From: Paracoccaceae bacterium | GTDB taxonomy: Bacteria; Pseudomonadota; Alphaproteobacteria; Rhodobacterales; Rhodobacteraceae | Length of the DNA stretch: 35,085 bases | Direction: 5' to 3' | NCBI GenBank assembly: GCA_027351005.1 | Contig: DAIEJF010000116.1 | Coordinates: forward strand, 1 to 35,085 | Shown: positions 25,081 to 33,260 of the stretch, piece by piece | How the letters are laid out: the number at the start of each line of letters is the position of its first letter | Position numbering within the stretch: position 1 is the stretch's first letter | The notes under the pieces: generated by a model | The model's database searches: none | What the model was told of the DNA's origin: nothing | What the model saw: only the letters and a program-made list of their open reading frames with translations | Made by a program: the position numbers and the translations under genes

Positions 25081-25923
25081 TCATTTGAGCGGCCCGAAGG
25101 CGCCGGGCCCCCGCAGGCGGGCGTGGCGGTTCACGTCCTTGTAGAGCAGATAGCGGAACCGGCCCGGCCCGGCGGCATAGCAGGCCTGCGGGCAATAGGC
25201 GCGCAGCCACATGAAATCGCCGGCCTCGACTTCGACCCAGTCCTGGTTCAGCTTGTAGACCGCCTTGCCCTCGAGAACGTAGAGCCCGTGTTCCATCACA
25301 TGGGTTTCCTCGAACGGGATCACCCCGCCCGGCTGGAAGGTAACCACGTTCACATGCATGTCGTGGCGCAGGTCGCCGGGGTCGACGAAACGGGTGGTGG
25401 CCCAGCGCCCTTCCGTGTCGGGCATGGCGATCGGCGCCACCTCGGCATCCGAGGTCACGAATGCCTCGGGCATCGGCACGCCCGCAGCCGGTTCGTAGAG
25501 CTTGCGCACCCAGTGGAAGCGGGCGACATGGGGGCCCCCGTTCTTCAGCCTCCAGTCGCAGCCCGGCGGGATATAGGCATAGCCCCCCGCCGACAGTTCG
25601 TATTCCTGCCCGTCGAGCGAGAGCCAGATCTCGCCCTCGGTCACGAACAGGACCGATTGCGCGCCGGGTTCGTTGTCGGGCGTGTCCGAGCCGCCGCCGG
25701 GGCCGACCTCCATCACATATTGGCTGAAGGTTTCGGAAAAGCCCGACATCGGACGGGCGATCAGCCAGAGCCGGGTGTGGCTCCAGCCCGGCAGGGCGCT
25801 GGTCACGATATCGGAAAAGACGCCCTTCGGGATAAAGGCATAGGCCTCGGTGAACACGGCGCGGCCGGTCATCAGGCTGGTCTGGGGCGGCAGGCCGCCC
25901 TTGGGGGCGTAATATTGGCTCAC
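25081..25923 (-). CDS. allE: (S)-ureidoglycine aminohydrolase
   Basis: A bicupin of 280 residues that converts (S)-ureidoglycine to (S)-ureidoglycolate and ammonia using manganese. The first cupin spans about residues 50-130 ([22 protein letters not shown]); the second, catalytic one has the metal-binding segment [22 protein letters not shown] with Glu and His ligands, then [21 protein letters not shown]. Start is GTG (25923-25921), overlapping the stop of puuE-uraD by four bases (GTGA). GAGAGAG just upstream fits as ribosome site. Allantoate amidohydrolase, which would make its substrate, is not in the window. Confidence 0.93.
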   Translation of the reverse strand: MSQYYAPKGGLPPQTSLMTGRAVFTEAYAFIPKGVFSDIVTSALPGWSHTRLWLIARPMSGFSETFSQYVMEVGPGGGSDTPDNEPGAQSVLFVTEGEIWLSLDGQEYELSAGGYAYIPPGCDWRLKNGGPHVARFHWVRKLYEPAAGVPMPEAFVTSDAEVAPIAMPDTEGRWATTRFVDPGDLRHDMHVNVVTFQPGGVIPFEETHVMEHGLYVLEGKAVYKLNQDWVEVEAGDFMWLRAYCPQACYAAGPGRFRYLLYKDVNRHARLRGPGAFGPLK

Positions 25924-27332
25924 AGCATCTCTCTCAGGCGGAGTTCGGCGATACGTTCGACCTGCGCGCAGGCCGTGGCGAATTCGGTGGCCCGGTCATT
26001 GGCCAGGCGGCGGCGGAAGGCGTCGAGGATCGTGGCCTTGGTGTTGTCGCGCACCGCGATGATGAAGGGGAAGCCGAACTTTGCCACATAGTCGGCATTG
26101 AGCTGCTGGAACGCGGCGCGTTCGGCATCGGTCAGCGCGTCGAGCCCGGCGCTGGCCTGTTCGGCCGTGCTGGCCTCGGTCAGCCGCCTGGCCTGGGCCA
26201 GCTTGCCCGCAAGGTCGGGGTGCGCGGTCAGCACGCCCAGCCGTTCGGCCTCGGTGGCCGTGCGGAACATCCGTGCCAGCGCCGAATGGACACCCACTGC
26301 GGTGTCATGCGCGGGCCCCAGTTCCAGCGCCCAGGCGCGCTCTGCGATCCAGGGCGAATGTTCGAAGACCCCGCCGAAACGTTCGACGAAGCGCGCCTTC
26401 GTCATCCGGCTCGGGCGCTCGAACCGCTTGGGCGGATGGGTGGCGGCCCAGTGGCGGGCCACGTCGATCCGGCGGGGGAACCACACGCCTTCATGTGCCT
26501 GCGCGTAATCGAGGAAGCGTTTCAGCCCCGCGATCTTGCCCGGCCGACCGATCAGACGGCAGTGCAGGCCGACAGACATCATCTTGGCCGCGCCCGCCTG
26601 CCCTTCGGCATAGAGCGTGTCGAAGGCGTCCTTGAGGTACTGGAAGAACTGCTGCCCCTCGATGTAGCCCGGCGCGGTGGCAAAGCGCATGTCGTTGGCT
26701 TCGAGCGTGTAGGGGATGATGAGCTGGTCGCGGTCCCCGACCTCGAGCCAGTAGGGCAGGTCGTCATCATAGGTGTCGGAGATATAGGCAAAGCCGCCCT
26801 CCTCGGCCACGAGGCGGACGGTATTGGCCGAGCAGCGCCCCGTGTACCAGCCCTGCGGGCGTTCGCCCACGACTTCGGTATGCAGCCGGATCGCCTCGGC
26901 GATGGCGGCGCGTTCGACCTCTTCGGGCATGTCTCTGTGCTCGACCCATTTCAGGCCGTGGCTGGCGATTTCCCAGCCCGCAGCCTTCATCGCGGCCACC
27001 TGTTCGGGGCTGCGGGCCAGCGCGGTGGCCACGCCGTAGATCGTGACCGGGATGCCCATGCCGGTGAACAGCCGGTGCAGCCGCCAGAACCCGGCACGGG
27101 CGCCGTATTCGTAGATCGATTCCATGTTCCAGTGCCGCATGCCCGGCCACATCGCGGCGCCCGCGATGTCGGACAGGAACGCCTCGGAGGCCGCATCGCC
27201 GTGCAGGACGCAGTTCTCGCCGCCCTCCTCGTAGTTCAGCACCAGTTGCACCGCGACCTTGGCGCCACCGGGCCAGCGGGCATCCGGCGCATTCGGGCCA
27301 TAGCCCTGCATGTTGCGGGGGTAGCGGGTCAT
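25920..27332 (-). CDS. Bifunctional allantoinase (PuuE) / OHCU decarboxylase (UraD) fusion
   Basis: A 470-residue fusion. The N-terminal 300 or so residues are PuuE, a metal-independent allantoinase of the polysaccharide-deacetylase fold ([24 protein letters not shown]-like strand, [27 protein letters not shown]). It hydrolyses allantoin to allantoate. The C-terminal 165 residues are UraD ([20 protein letters not shown], the HPDLAGK signature, [10 protein letters not shown]), which decarboxylates OHCU to (S)-allantoin. Domain order is thus opposite to reaction order, with the UraD product the substrate of PuuE. The ATG at 27332 follows GGAGGAGG; a further upstream ATG at 27356 precedes that ribosome site and was not used. 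First gene of the minus-strand run puuE-uraD, allE, allA, permease. Confidence 0.94.
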   Translation of the reverse strand: MTRYPRNMQGYGPNAPDARWPGGAKVAVQLVLNYEEGGENCVLHGDAASEAFLSDIAGAAMWPGMRHWNMESIYEYGARAGFWRLHRLFTGMGIPVTIYGVATALARSPEQVAAMKAAGWEIASHGLKWVEHRDMPEEVERAAIAEAIRLHTEVVGERPQGWYTGRCSANTVRLVAEEGGFAYISDTYDDDLPYWLEVGDRDQLIIPYTLEANDMRFATAPGYIEGQQFFQYLKDAFDTLYAEGQAGAAKMMSVGLHCRLIGRPGKIAGLKRFLDYAQAHEGVWFPRRIDVARHWAATHPPKRFERPSRMTKARFVERFGGVFEHSPWIAERAWALELGPAHDTAVGVHSALARMFRTATEAERLGVLTAHPDLAGKLAQARRLTEASTAEQASAGLDALTDAERAAFQQLNADYVAKFGFPFIIAVRDNTKATILDAFRRRLANDRATEFATACAQVERIAELRLREML

Positions 27333-27381
27333 CGGGGCCTCCTCCTTCGCTCTCATTCTCTTGTAGGGCAGAGAATTGGAT

Positions 27382-27411
27382 CAGGTTTTCAAATTTTTCC
27401 TGAAAGACCTG
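27382..27411. promoter_or_regulatory. Inverted repeat in the puuE-uraD / uraH divergent promoter
   Basis: CAGGTTTTCA (27382-27391) faces TGAAAGACCTG (27401-27411), ten bases matching with one base of extra length, nine bases apart, in an AT-rich pocket of GC-rich DNA. It is a likely operator, perhaps for the LysR regulator at 27839-28765. A second smaller pair, GCCACC (27437-27442) and GGTGGC (27454-27459), lies nearer uraH. Confidence 0.45.
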
Positions 27412-27485
27412 TTCCGGCGATCTCCTGTCGCCTTGTGCCACCGATTTTGGCAGGGTGGCGCGAAAGCAGGACGAGGGAGCCCCCG

Positions 27486-27842
27486 ATGAGCGGATTTCTG
27501 ACCACCCATGTGCTCGACACCGCGCGCGGCCTGCCCGCGGCGGGGCTGCGGATCGACCTTTACCGGCTGGAGGGCGAGGCCCGCGTTCATCTGCATTCCA
27601 CGGTGACGAACCACGACGGACGGACGGATGCCCCGATCCTGCCCGCCGGACAGTTCGCGACCGGGGTTTACGAGCTGGTGTTCCACGCGGGCGCCTATCT
27701 CGATGCCACCGGCACCCCGCCCGAAGCGCCGCGGTTCCTGAACGTGATCCCGATCCGCTTCGGCATTTCCGACGCCGCCAGCCACTACCATGTGCCGCTG
27801 CTGCTGTCGCCGTTCGGCTATTCGACCTATCGGGGCAGTTAA
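27486..27842 (+). CDS. uraH: 5-hydroxyisourate hydrolase
   Basis: A 118-residue transthyretin-like protein that hydrolyses 5-hydroxyisourate to OHCU, the step after PuuD. Signatures: [18 protein letters not shown] with the catalytic His at the N-terminus, [10 protein letters not shown] with the catalytic Arg, and the diagnostic C-terminal YRGS. No signal peptide. The start has GAGGGAG upstream. It is divergent from the puuE-uraD fusion and its stop overlaps the stop of the convergent LysR gene by four bases. Confidence 0.95.
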   Translation: MSGFLTTHVLDTARGLPAAGLRIDLYRLEGEARVHLHSTVTNHDGRTDAPILPAGQFATGVYELVFHAGAYLDATGTPPEAPRFLNVIPIRFGISDAASHYHVPLLLSPFGYSTYRGS

Positions 27843-28765
27843 GCCGCCTCGATCGGGCGCTCGCCGGTCACCGCGGCCTTGCAGCGGGCGACCATGAAAT
27901 CGAGGAACAGGCGGATCTTGGGGTCCTTCAGCCGCCTGTGTTGGGTCAGACAGGACAATTGAACCGGCAGCGGCGGGCTGGCTTGGGCCACCGGGACCAG
28001 CCGCCCCTCGCGCAGGTGGTCGGCCACCTCGAAGGCGGGTTTCAGCACGATGCCGCGGCCATCCAGCGCCCAGGCGGTCAGCACGTCACCATCATCCGAT
28101 TCGAAGGGCCCCGAAATCTCGAACCGCCGCGGCCCATCGGGGGTCATCAGGGTCCACTGAAATTCCTTGGCCCCCGGAAAGCGCAGGTTCAGGCAATCGT
28201 GCCGATCGCGCACCAGCGCCTCGCCATCCAGCGGCATGCCGCGCCGGGCCACATAGGCGGGCGAGGCACACAGAAGCCGCGGGCAATCGGCGATCACCCG
28301 CACCTTCAGCGTGCTGTCATCCAGAATGCCAAGGTGGAAGGCCACGTCCAGCCCCTCGGCTGTCACGTCGATCGAGCGATCCGACAGGCGCAGACGGACA
28401 TCGATCAGTGGATAGGCATCCTTGAAGGCGGGCACCTGCGGCGCGATCAGTCGGCGGCCGATGCCCAGGGGCGCCGCCACGAAGATGGTGCCGCGGGGGT
28501 TCTGCGTGGCGTCGATCACCGCGGCCTCGGCCTCGTCGATCGCCTCGAGCACCTTGCGCGCCCCGTCATAGAAAAGGCGACCGTTCTCGGTGGGTTGCAG
28601 TGACCGGGTGGTACGGTTGAACAGCCGCACGCCCAGATGCTTTTCCAGTTCCGATACCCGTGCCGAGGCGACGGCGGGCGAGGTGCGCTGATCGCGCGCC
28701 GCCGCACTCATGCTGCCCAATTCGTAGACACGCACGAACATCTTGATGTTGTTGACGTAGGACAC
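27839..28765 (-). CDS. LysR-family transcriptional regulator of the urate locus
   Basis: A 308-residue LTTR. The N-terminal winged helix ([53 protein letters not shown]) is followed by a periplasmic-binding-like effector domain. The start taken is the GTG at 28765; an ATG at 28741 is an alternative. It sits between uraH and puuD and is divergent from puuD, so it most likely senses a purine or ureide intermediate and controls puuD and perhaps uraH and puuE. This is inference from position; the closest named relatives by motif are CrgA/YafC-type LTTRs of varied function. Confidence 0.88.
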   Translation of the reverse strand: MSYVNNIKMFVRVYELGSMSAAARDQRTSPAVASARVSELEKHLGVRLFNRTTRSLQPTENGRLFYDGARKVLEAIDEAEAAVIDATQNPRGTIFVAAPLGIGRRLIAPQVPAFKDAYPLIDVRLRLSDRSIDVTAEGLDVAFHLGILDDSTLKVRVIADCPRLLCASPAYVARRGMPLDGEALVRDRHDCLNLRFPGAKEFQWTLMTPDGPRRFEISGPFESDDGDVLTAWALDGRGIVLKPAFEVADHLREGRLVPVAQASPPLPVQLSCLTQHRRLKDPKIRLFLDFMVARCKAAVTGERPIEAA

Positions 28766-28775
28766 CGCGATTTTC

Positions 28776-28828
28776 CGGCCACGATTGAAAGTGCTCTGTC
28801 ATTTGCAGAATTAACAAAAAGGTGGCCG
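28776..28828. promoter_or_regulatory. LysR-puuD divergent promoter region with paired GGCCAC/GTGGCC half-sites
   Basis: CGGCCAC (28776-28782) faces GTGGCCG (28822-28828), 46 bases centre to centre. The right half sits inside the spacer of the puuD promoter, where a regulator could interfere with or assist polymerase. Similar GCCAC and GTGGC half-sites occur before uraH. Confidence 0.3.
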
Positions 28829-28838
28829 CGGGTATAGC
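28811..28838 (+). promoter_or_regulatory. Candidate puuD promoter
   Basis: TTAACA (28811-28816), a 16-base spacer, then TATAGC (28833-28838). The predicted start is about 25 bases before the puuD ATG, with GGAGGA between. Confidence 0.48.
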
Positions 28839-28866
28839 GTCTCGGTGTCAGCACGGAGGACCGAGG

Positions 28867-30105
28867 ATGTACGACTGGGCGGTGATCGCCGAATGGCTGC
28901 AGTTTGCAGCACGCTGGACGCATGTGATCACGGCCATCGCCTGGATCGGATCGTCGTTCTACTTCATCGCGCTGGATCTGGGCCTGCACCGCGACCGCAA
29001 CCTGGAAAGCGGTGCCGATGGCGAGGAATGGCAGGTGCACGGCGGGGGCTTCTACCACATCCAGAAATATCTGGTGGCCCCGGAAAAGATGCCGGGCGAC
29101 CTGATCTGGTTCAAATGGGAAAGCTACGCCACATGGCTGTCCGGCTTCACCATGATGATTCTGGTCTACTATTTCGGGGCGCATTTCTTCCTGATCGACC
29201 CCGCGGTGATGCCGCTGAAGGTCTGGCAGGCGATCGCGATCTCGGTGGGTTCGCTGGCGCTGGGCTGGCTGCTCTATGACCGGATCTGCAAGAGCCGCTT
29301 CGGCGATGACAACACGCGACTGATGATCGGGCTTTACATCATCCTGGTGGCGATGGCCTGGGGCTATACCCATGTCTTTTCGGGGCGCGCGGCGCTGCTG
29401 CATCTGGGCGCCTTCACCGCCACGATCATGTCGGCCAACGTGTTCTTCATCATCATCCCGAACCAGAAGATCGTCGTGGCAGACCTGATCGCGGGCCGCA
29501 CGCCAGACCCGAAATACGGCAAGATCGCCAAGCAGCGCAGCACCCACAACAACTACCTGACGCTGCCGGTGCTGTTCCTGATGCTGTCGAACCACTACCC
29601 GCTTGCGTTCGCCACGAAATACAACTGGGTCATCGCCAGCCTCGTGTTCCTGATGGGCGTCACGATCCGGCACTACTTCAACACGCGCCATTCGCGCAAA
29701 GGCAACCCGACCTGGACCTGGCTGGTCACCGCGCTGATCTTCCTGCTGATCGCCTGGCTCTCGACCGCGCCGATGTTCGCTGCGAACCAGCAGACCGGCG
29801 ACATCACCCCCTCGCCCGCCGACGCGCGCTTCGCCCAGGCGGCGGGGTTCGAGGATGTGGTGCAGATCGTGCAGGGTCGCTGTTCCATGTGCCACGCGCA
29901 GGACCCCTCGTACGAAGGGATCCTGTGGTCGCCGAAGGGCGTGCGGCTGGAAACCCCGAACGAGATCGCACATGAGGCCGAACGCATCTACATTCAGGCG
30001 GGGGTGACCCATGCGATGCCGCCCGTCAACCTGAGCTTCATCGAGCCGGAAGAGCGTGCCAAGATCGTGGCCTGGTATCGGGCCGCGACGCGCGGGAACA
30101 GCTGA
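28867..30105 (+). CDS. puuD: Membrane urate hydroxylase with C-terminal cytochrome c domain
   Basis: Urate oxidase of the PuuD type, 412 residues: it oxidises urate to 5-hydroxyisourate and should pass electrons to its own cytochrome instead of making hydrogen peroxide. The N-terminal part has about eight membrane helices with conserved His (WTHVITAIAWIGSSFYF, GGGFYHIQKYLVAPE, KWESYATWLSGF). The C-terminal domain carries one c-type heme motif C339-S-M-C342-H343 and a Met ligand candidate in THAMPPVN. The start ATG (28867) has GGAGGA upstream; an earlier frame start overlaps the promoter. It is transcribed alone, facing away from the LysR gene, and followed by a strong hairpin. Confidence 0.95.
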   Translation: MYDWAVIAEWLQFAARWTHVITAIAWIGSSFYFIALDLGLHRDRNLESGADGEEWQVHGGGFYHIQKYLVAPEKMPGDLIWFKWESYATWLSGFTMMILVYYFGAHFFLIDPAVMPLKVWQAIAISVGSLALGWLLYDRICKSRFGDDNTRLMIGLYIILVAMAWGYTHVFSGRAALLHLGAFTATIMSANVFFIIIPNQKIVVADLIAGRTPDPKYGKIAKQRSTHNNYLTLPVLFLMLSNHYPLAFATKYNWVIASLVFLMGVTIRHYFNTRHSRKGNPTWTWLVTALIFLLIAWLSTAPMFAANQQTGDITPSPADARFAQAAGFEDVVQIVQGRCSMCHAQDPSYEGILWSPKGVRLETPNEIAHEAERIYIQAGVTHAMPPVNLSFIEPEERAKIVAWYRAATRGNS

Positions 30106-30106
30106 G

Positions 30107-30141
30107 GCATCCGACGCGCAACAAAATTGCGCTGCGGATGC
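30107..30141 (+). terminator. Interrupted-stem hairpin after puuD
   Basis: GCATCCG (30107-30113) pairs with CGGATGC (30135-30141), and GCGCAA (30116-30121) with TTGCGC (30127-30132), separated by a two-base internal loop, loop CAAAA. It starts two bases past the puuD stop. No T run follows. Confidence 0.5.
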
Positions 30142-30208
30142 ACAAGACATCTCGCTTATGCCGCATCGCCATGCTACCTCCGCCCCGAATGGACAGGAGG
30201 ACAGGACG

Positions 30209-31057
30209 ATGGACGCGCGCGAACGGCCCTGGCGGTCGGTGCTCTATATCCCCGCATCGAAGGAACGTGCGCTGGACAAGGCCCGGGCGCTGCCGGTGGA
30301 CGCGATCATCTTCGACCTGGAAGACGCCGTGGCCGTGGACGAAAAGGCCGCCGCCCGACAGACACTGGCCGCCGCGCTTGCCGAGGGCGGCTTTGGACGG
30401 CGCGCGAAGATCGTCCGCATCAACGGCTTCGATACGCCCTGGGGGCGCGATGACGCCGCGGCCGTTGCGCACATGGCGGCCGATGCCGTTCTGATCCCCA
30501 AGGTGTCGTCTGCCGCGGATGTCGAGGCCGTGGCGCAGGTCGTGCCCGGCCTGCCGCTCTGGGCAATGATGGAAACCCCGCGCGGCGTGCTGAACGCCGC
30601 CGAGATCGCCGCGCATCCGCGGATGCAGGGCTTCGTGCTGGGCACCAACGACCTGGCGAAAGACCTGGGCAGCCGCTTCCGCCCCGACCGCCTGCCGATG
30701 CTGGCGGGGCTGGGCCTGTGCCTGCTGGCCGCGCGGGCGGCGGGGCTTGTCTGCATCGACGGCGTCTACAACGCCTTCAAGGATGACGCGGGCCTGGCCG
30801 CCGAATGCGCGCAGGGACGCGACATGGGGTTTGACGGCAAGACGCTGATCCACCCCGCCCAGATCGAGATCGCCAACGCCGCCTTCGCCCCCACCGAGGC
30901 CGAAGTCGACCTTGCGCGCCGCCAGATCGCCGCCTTCGCGGCCGCCGAGGCCGAGGGGCGCGGGGTCGCCGTTGTGGATGGACGGATCGTGGAAAACCTC
31001 CATATCGTCACAGCGCGGCAGACGCTGGCCAGAATGGCCGCGATCGCCGCCCTGTAA
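30209..31057 (+). CDS. mcl2: (3S)-malyl-CoA thioesterase (Mcl2-like, HpcH/CitE family)
   Basis: A 282-residue protein of the CitE/malyl-CoA lyase superfamily. Motifs: SVLYIPASKERAL, the Asp/Glu metal site DAIIFDLEDAV, METPRGVLNAAEI, GTNDLAKDL, and DGKTLIHPAQIEIAN. Its length and the adjoining nnrU-like and mch genes match Rhodobacter Mcl2, which hydrolyses (3S)-malyl-CoA to malate and completes glyoxylate assimilation in the ethylmalonyl-CoA pathway. A lyase role (Mcl1, about 318 residues) or a citramalyl-CoA lyase role is less likely but not excluded. The start follows CAGGAGGACAGG. The earlier in-frame ATG at 30059 lies inside puuD. Confidence 0.8.
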   Translation: MDARERPWRSVLYIPASKERALDKARALPVDAIIFDLEDAVAVDEKAAARQTLAAALAEGGFGRRAKIVRINGFDTPWGRDDAAAVAHMAADAVLIPKVSSAADVEAVAQVVPGLPLWAMMETPRGVLNAAEIAAHPRMQGFVLGTNDLAKDLGSRFRPDRLPMLAGLGLCLLAARAAGLVCIDGVYNAFKDDAGLAAECAQGRDMGFDGKTLIHPAQIEIANAAFAPTEAEVDLARRQIAAFAAAEAEGRGVAVVDGRIVENLHIVTARQTLARMAAIAAL

Positions 31058-31067
31058 GGAGCGAACG

Positions 31068-31622
31068 ATGACACTTCTGATCCTTGGCGTGGTGCTCTGG
31101 TATGCCTCGCATCTGTTCAAGCGGCTGGCGCCGGGGCCGCGGGCCACGATGGGGAATGCGGGCAGGGGCGTGATGACGGTGCTGTCGCTGGCGGGGCTGG
31201 TGCTGATGGTGATCGGCTATCGCGCGGTCCCCAACATGCCCAACCTGATTCCCCTGCCCGGCAACGGCCACCTGAACAACACGCTGATGCTGATCGCGGT
31301 GGTCGTGTTCGGCGCGGGCATGTCGAAAGGCTGGCTCTGGACGAAGATCCGCCATCCGATGCTGTGGGGCACGCTGTTGTGGGCGCTGGCCCACCTGTCG
31401 GTGCGCAATGATGCCGCCTCGATCGTGCTGTTCGGCGGCATGGGGCTTTGGGCCATCCTGTCGATGGCGCTCATCAACCGTGCGGGCCCCTGGGCGCGCC
31501 CGGCCTCGGGCGGGATCAAGCGGGATGGCGTGTTGGTGGTGATCGCGCTGGTCATGTACGGGCTGATTACCGGCATCCACATGATGTTCGGCTACAATCC
31601 CTTCATGGGAAATTATGTCTAG
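31068..31622 (+). CDS. NnrU-family membrane protein
   Basis: A 184-residue integral membrane protein with about five hydrophobic segments, of the NnrU family. NnrU was named for denitrification clusters, but its biochemical function is unknown; no nitrite or nitric oxide reductase genes are in view. Family features are WYASHLFKRLAPGPRA near the N-terminus, KIRHPMLWGTLLWALAHL in the middle and GLITGIHMMFGYNP at the end. It starts at 31068 after AAGGAG, ten bases past mcl2, and ends ten bases before mch, so it is part of that operon. Its conserved place between two CoA-pathway genes is recalled from Rhodobacter and unexplained. Confidence 0.88.
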   Translation: MTLLILGVVLWYASHLFKRLAPGPRATMGNAGRGVMTVLSLAGLVLMVIGYRAVPNMPNLIPLPGNGHLNNTLMLIAVVVFGAGMSKGWLWTKIRHPMLWGTLLWALAHLSVRNDAASIVLFGGMGLWAILSMALINRAGPWARPASGGIKRDGVLVVIALVMYGLITGIHMMFGYNPFMGNYV

Positions 31623-31631
31623 GGAACCGGC

Positions 31632-32660
31632 ATGAAGACCAACGCGGGCCGCTTCTTCGAGGATTACCGGCTGGGCGAGGTGATCGCCCACGCTGTTCCG
31701 CGCACCGTATCGGGGGGCGAGCGCGCGCTTTACCACGCGCTCTATCCGGCACGCGGGGCGCTGTATTCCTCGGATGAATTCGCCCGCGCCTGTGGCCTGC
31801 CCGCGGCGCCGGTGGATGACCTGGTGGCGTTCCACCTGGTCTTCGGCAAGACGGTGCCCGACATCAGCCTGAACGCGGTGGCGAACCTCGGCTATGCCGA
31901 GGGGCGCTGGCTGCGCCCGGTCTGGCCGGGCGACACGCTGCGGGCGACATCCGAGGTGATCGGGCTGAAGGAAACCTCCAGCGGCACATCGGGCGTGGTC
32001 TGGGTGCGCACCACAGGGCTGAACCAGCACGACGTGCCGGTGCTGGACTATGTGCGCTGGGTGATGGTGAAGAAGCGTGGCACCGGCCCCGCGCCAGAGG
32101 CCTGCGTGCCGACGCTGGCCAAGGCCGTGGACCCCGCGGCGCTGGTGATCCCCGAGGGGCTGCATTTCGACGGTTACGATTTCAGCCTTGCCGGCGAACC
32201 CCACCGCTGGGGCGATTATGCCCCGGGCGAAAGGATCGACCATGTGGACGGCGTGACGGTGGAAGAGGCCGAGCACATGTTGGCCACGCGGCTCTGGCAG
32301 AACACGGCAAAGGTGCATTTCGATGCCACCCAGCGCCAGGATGGGCGGCGGTTGATCTACGGCGGCCATGTCATCAGCCTGGCGCGCACGCTGAGCTTCA
32401 ACGGGCTGGCCAATGCGCAGATGATCGTGGCCTTGAACGGCGGCACCCACGCCAACCCCTGCTTTGCCGGTGACACGGTGCGGGCCTGGTCCGAGGTGCT
32501 GGACAAGGCGGAAACCGCGGTGCCCAGCGTGGGGGCGATCCGGCTGCGGCTGGTGGCGGTGAAACAGGGCGCAGAACCCTTTGCGAGAACCGACGAAACC
32601 GGCAAATACCGGCCCGAGGTGCTGCTGGATCTGGACTACTGGGCCTTGATGCCGCGCTGA
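31632..32660 (+). CDS. mch: Mesaconyl-CoA hydratase
   Basis: A 342-residue double hot-dog (MaoC-type) enzyme that hydrates mesaconyl-C1-CoA to beta-methylmalyl-CoA in the ethylmalonyl-CoA pathway. The N-terminal hot-dog domain has GRFFEDYRLGEVIAHAVPRTV and LVFGKTVPDISLNAVANLGYAEG; the C-terminal one has VHFDATQRQDGRRLIYGGHVISLAR. Length equals the known Rhodobacter enzyme (about 343). Last of mcl2-nnrU-mch. Together with ecm at the left edge it shows that the organism has the ethylmalonyl-CoA pathway; ccr, mcd and mcl1 are outside the window. Confidence 0.92.
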   Translation: MKTNAGRFFEDYRLGEVIAHAVPRTVSGGERALYHALYPARGALYSSDEFARACGLPAAPVDDLVAFHLVFGKTVPDISLNAVANLGYAEGRWLRPVWPGDTLRATSEVIGLKETSSGTSGVVWVRTTGLNQHDVPVLDYVRWVMVKKRGTGPAPEACVPTLAKAVDPAALVIPEGLHFDGYDFSLAGEPHRWGDYAPGERIDHVDGVTVEEAEHMLATRLWQNTAKVHFDATQRQDGRRLIYGGHVISLARTLSFNGLANAQMIVALNGGTHANPCFAGDTVRAWSEVLDKAETAVPSVGAIRLRLVAVKQGAEPFARTDETGKYRPEVLLDLDYWALMPR

Positions 32661-32680
32661 GGCGCTCCGGAACGAATTCC

Positions 32681-32709
32681 GTGATCACAGGCGTAAAATT
32701 CGTGATCAC
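32681..32709. promoter_or_regulatory. Twin GTGATCAC palindromes between mch and sdhC
   Basis: Two exact GTGATCAC palindromes (32681-32688 and 32702-32709), each in the context ATTC-(C)-GTGATCACA, exactly 21 bases apart, or two helical turns. A third TGTGATCACA occurs inside sdhC (33055-33064). They look like cooperative operator sites for an unknown dimeric regulator acting on sdh. Confidence 0.5.
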
Positions 32710-32767
32710 ATCCCCGATTTTTTCTGCATGCGCACGGTAAAATCATCTGACCACCGCACCTCTGGGC

Positions 32768-32795
32768 GTGACTCGGGCGGAAAAACCGCTATTGA
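32768..32795 (+). promoter_or_regulatory. Candidate sdhC promoter
   Basis: GTGACT (32768-32773), a 16-base spacer, then TATTGA (32790-32795), about 65 bases before the sdhC ATG. The twin palindromes lie about 60 bases upstream of its -35. Confidence 0.35.
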
Positions 32796-32860
32796 TCTTG
32801 CCCAACGACGGCCCTGCCCTGCCCCATGTGGCCACGGCCGACGACCAGGAGGGAACCGAC

Positions 32861-33250
32861 ATGGCAGAGAAAAAGCCGATCGACCGGCCGCTTTCACCCT
32901 TCATGATTGGCCCGTACTACCGCCCGCAGTTGACCTCGGTCACCTCGATCCTGACCCGGATCACCGGAAATGCGCTGATCGTGGCGGCGGTGCTGATCTC
33001 GTGGTGGCTGCTGGCAGCCGCGACGAACGCCGCCTATTTCGAAGTGGCCAATTATGTGATCACAAGCTGGCTGGGCTGGCTGGTGCTGACACTGTCGCTC
33101 TGGGCGGTGTGGTACCACTTCCTTGCCGGGCTGCGGCACCTCTACTACGACAGCGGGCGCGGTCTCGACATCGCCACGGCGGAAAAGCTGGGCTGGGGCG
33201 TGATCGGCGGGTCGCTCGTCCTGACGCTGCTGACCCTGATCGTCCTGTAA
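32861..33250 (+). CDS. sdhC: Succinate dehydrogenase cytochrome b556 subunit
   Basis: A 129-residue membrane anchor of respiratory complex II with three hydrophobic segments. Conserved features are RPLSPF and YRPQLTSVTSILTRITG, the quinone-site region with Ser and Arg, and the heme-ligand His in WYHFLAGLRHLYYD. The start at 32861 has AGGAGGGA upstream and opens with MAEKKPIDRPLSP; a longer frame from 32768 overlaps the promoter. Ten bases before sdhD; one operon with sdhD and sdhA. Confidence 0.94.
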   Translation: MAEKKPIDRPLSPFMIGPYYRPQLTSVTSILTRITGNALIVAAVLISWWLLAAATNAAYFEVANYVITSWLGWLVLTLSLWAVWYHFLAGLRHLYYDSGRGLDIATAEKLGWGVIGGSLVLTLLTLIVL

Positions 33251-33260
33251 GGAGGCCGCA

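Noticed and set aside
30209-31057. Citrate lyase beta subunit (CitE)
   Set aside because: No citD, citF or citC partner is present, whereas nnrU-like and mch neighbours match the malyl-CoA thioesterase setting.
32681-32709. CRP/FNR binding sites at the GTGATCAC palindromes
   Set aside because: CRP-type sites need TGTGA and TCACA halves six bases apart; here the halves abut directly.
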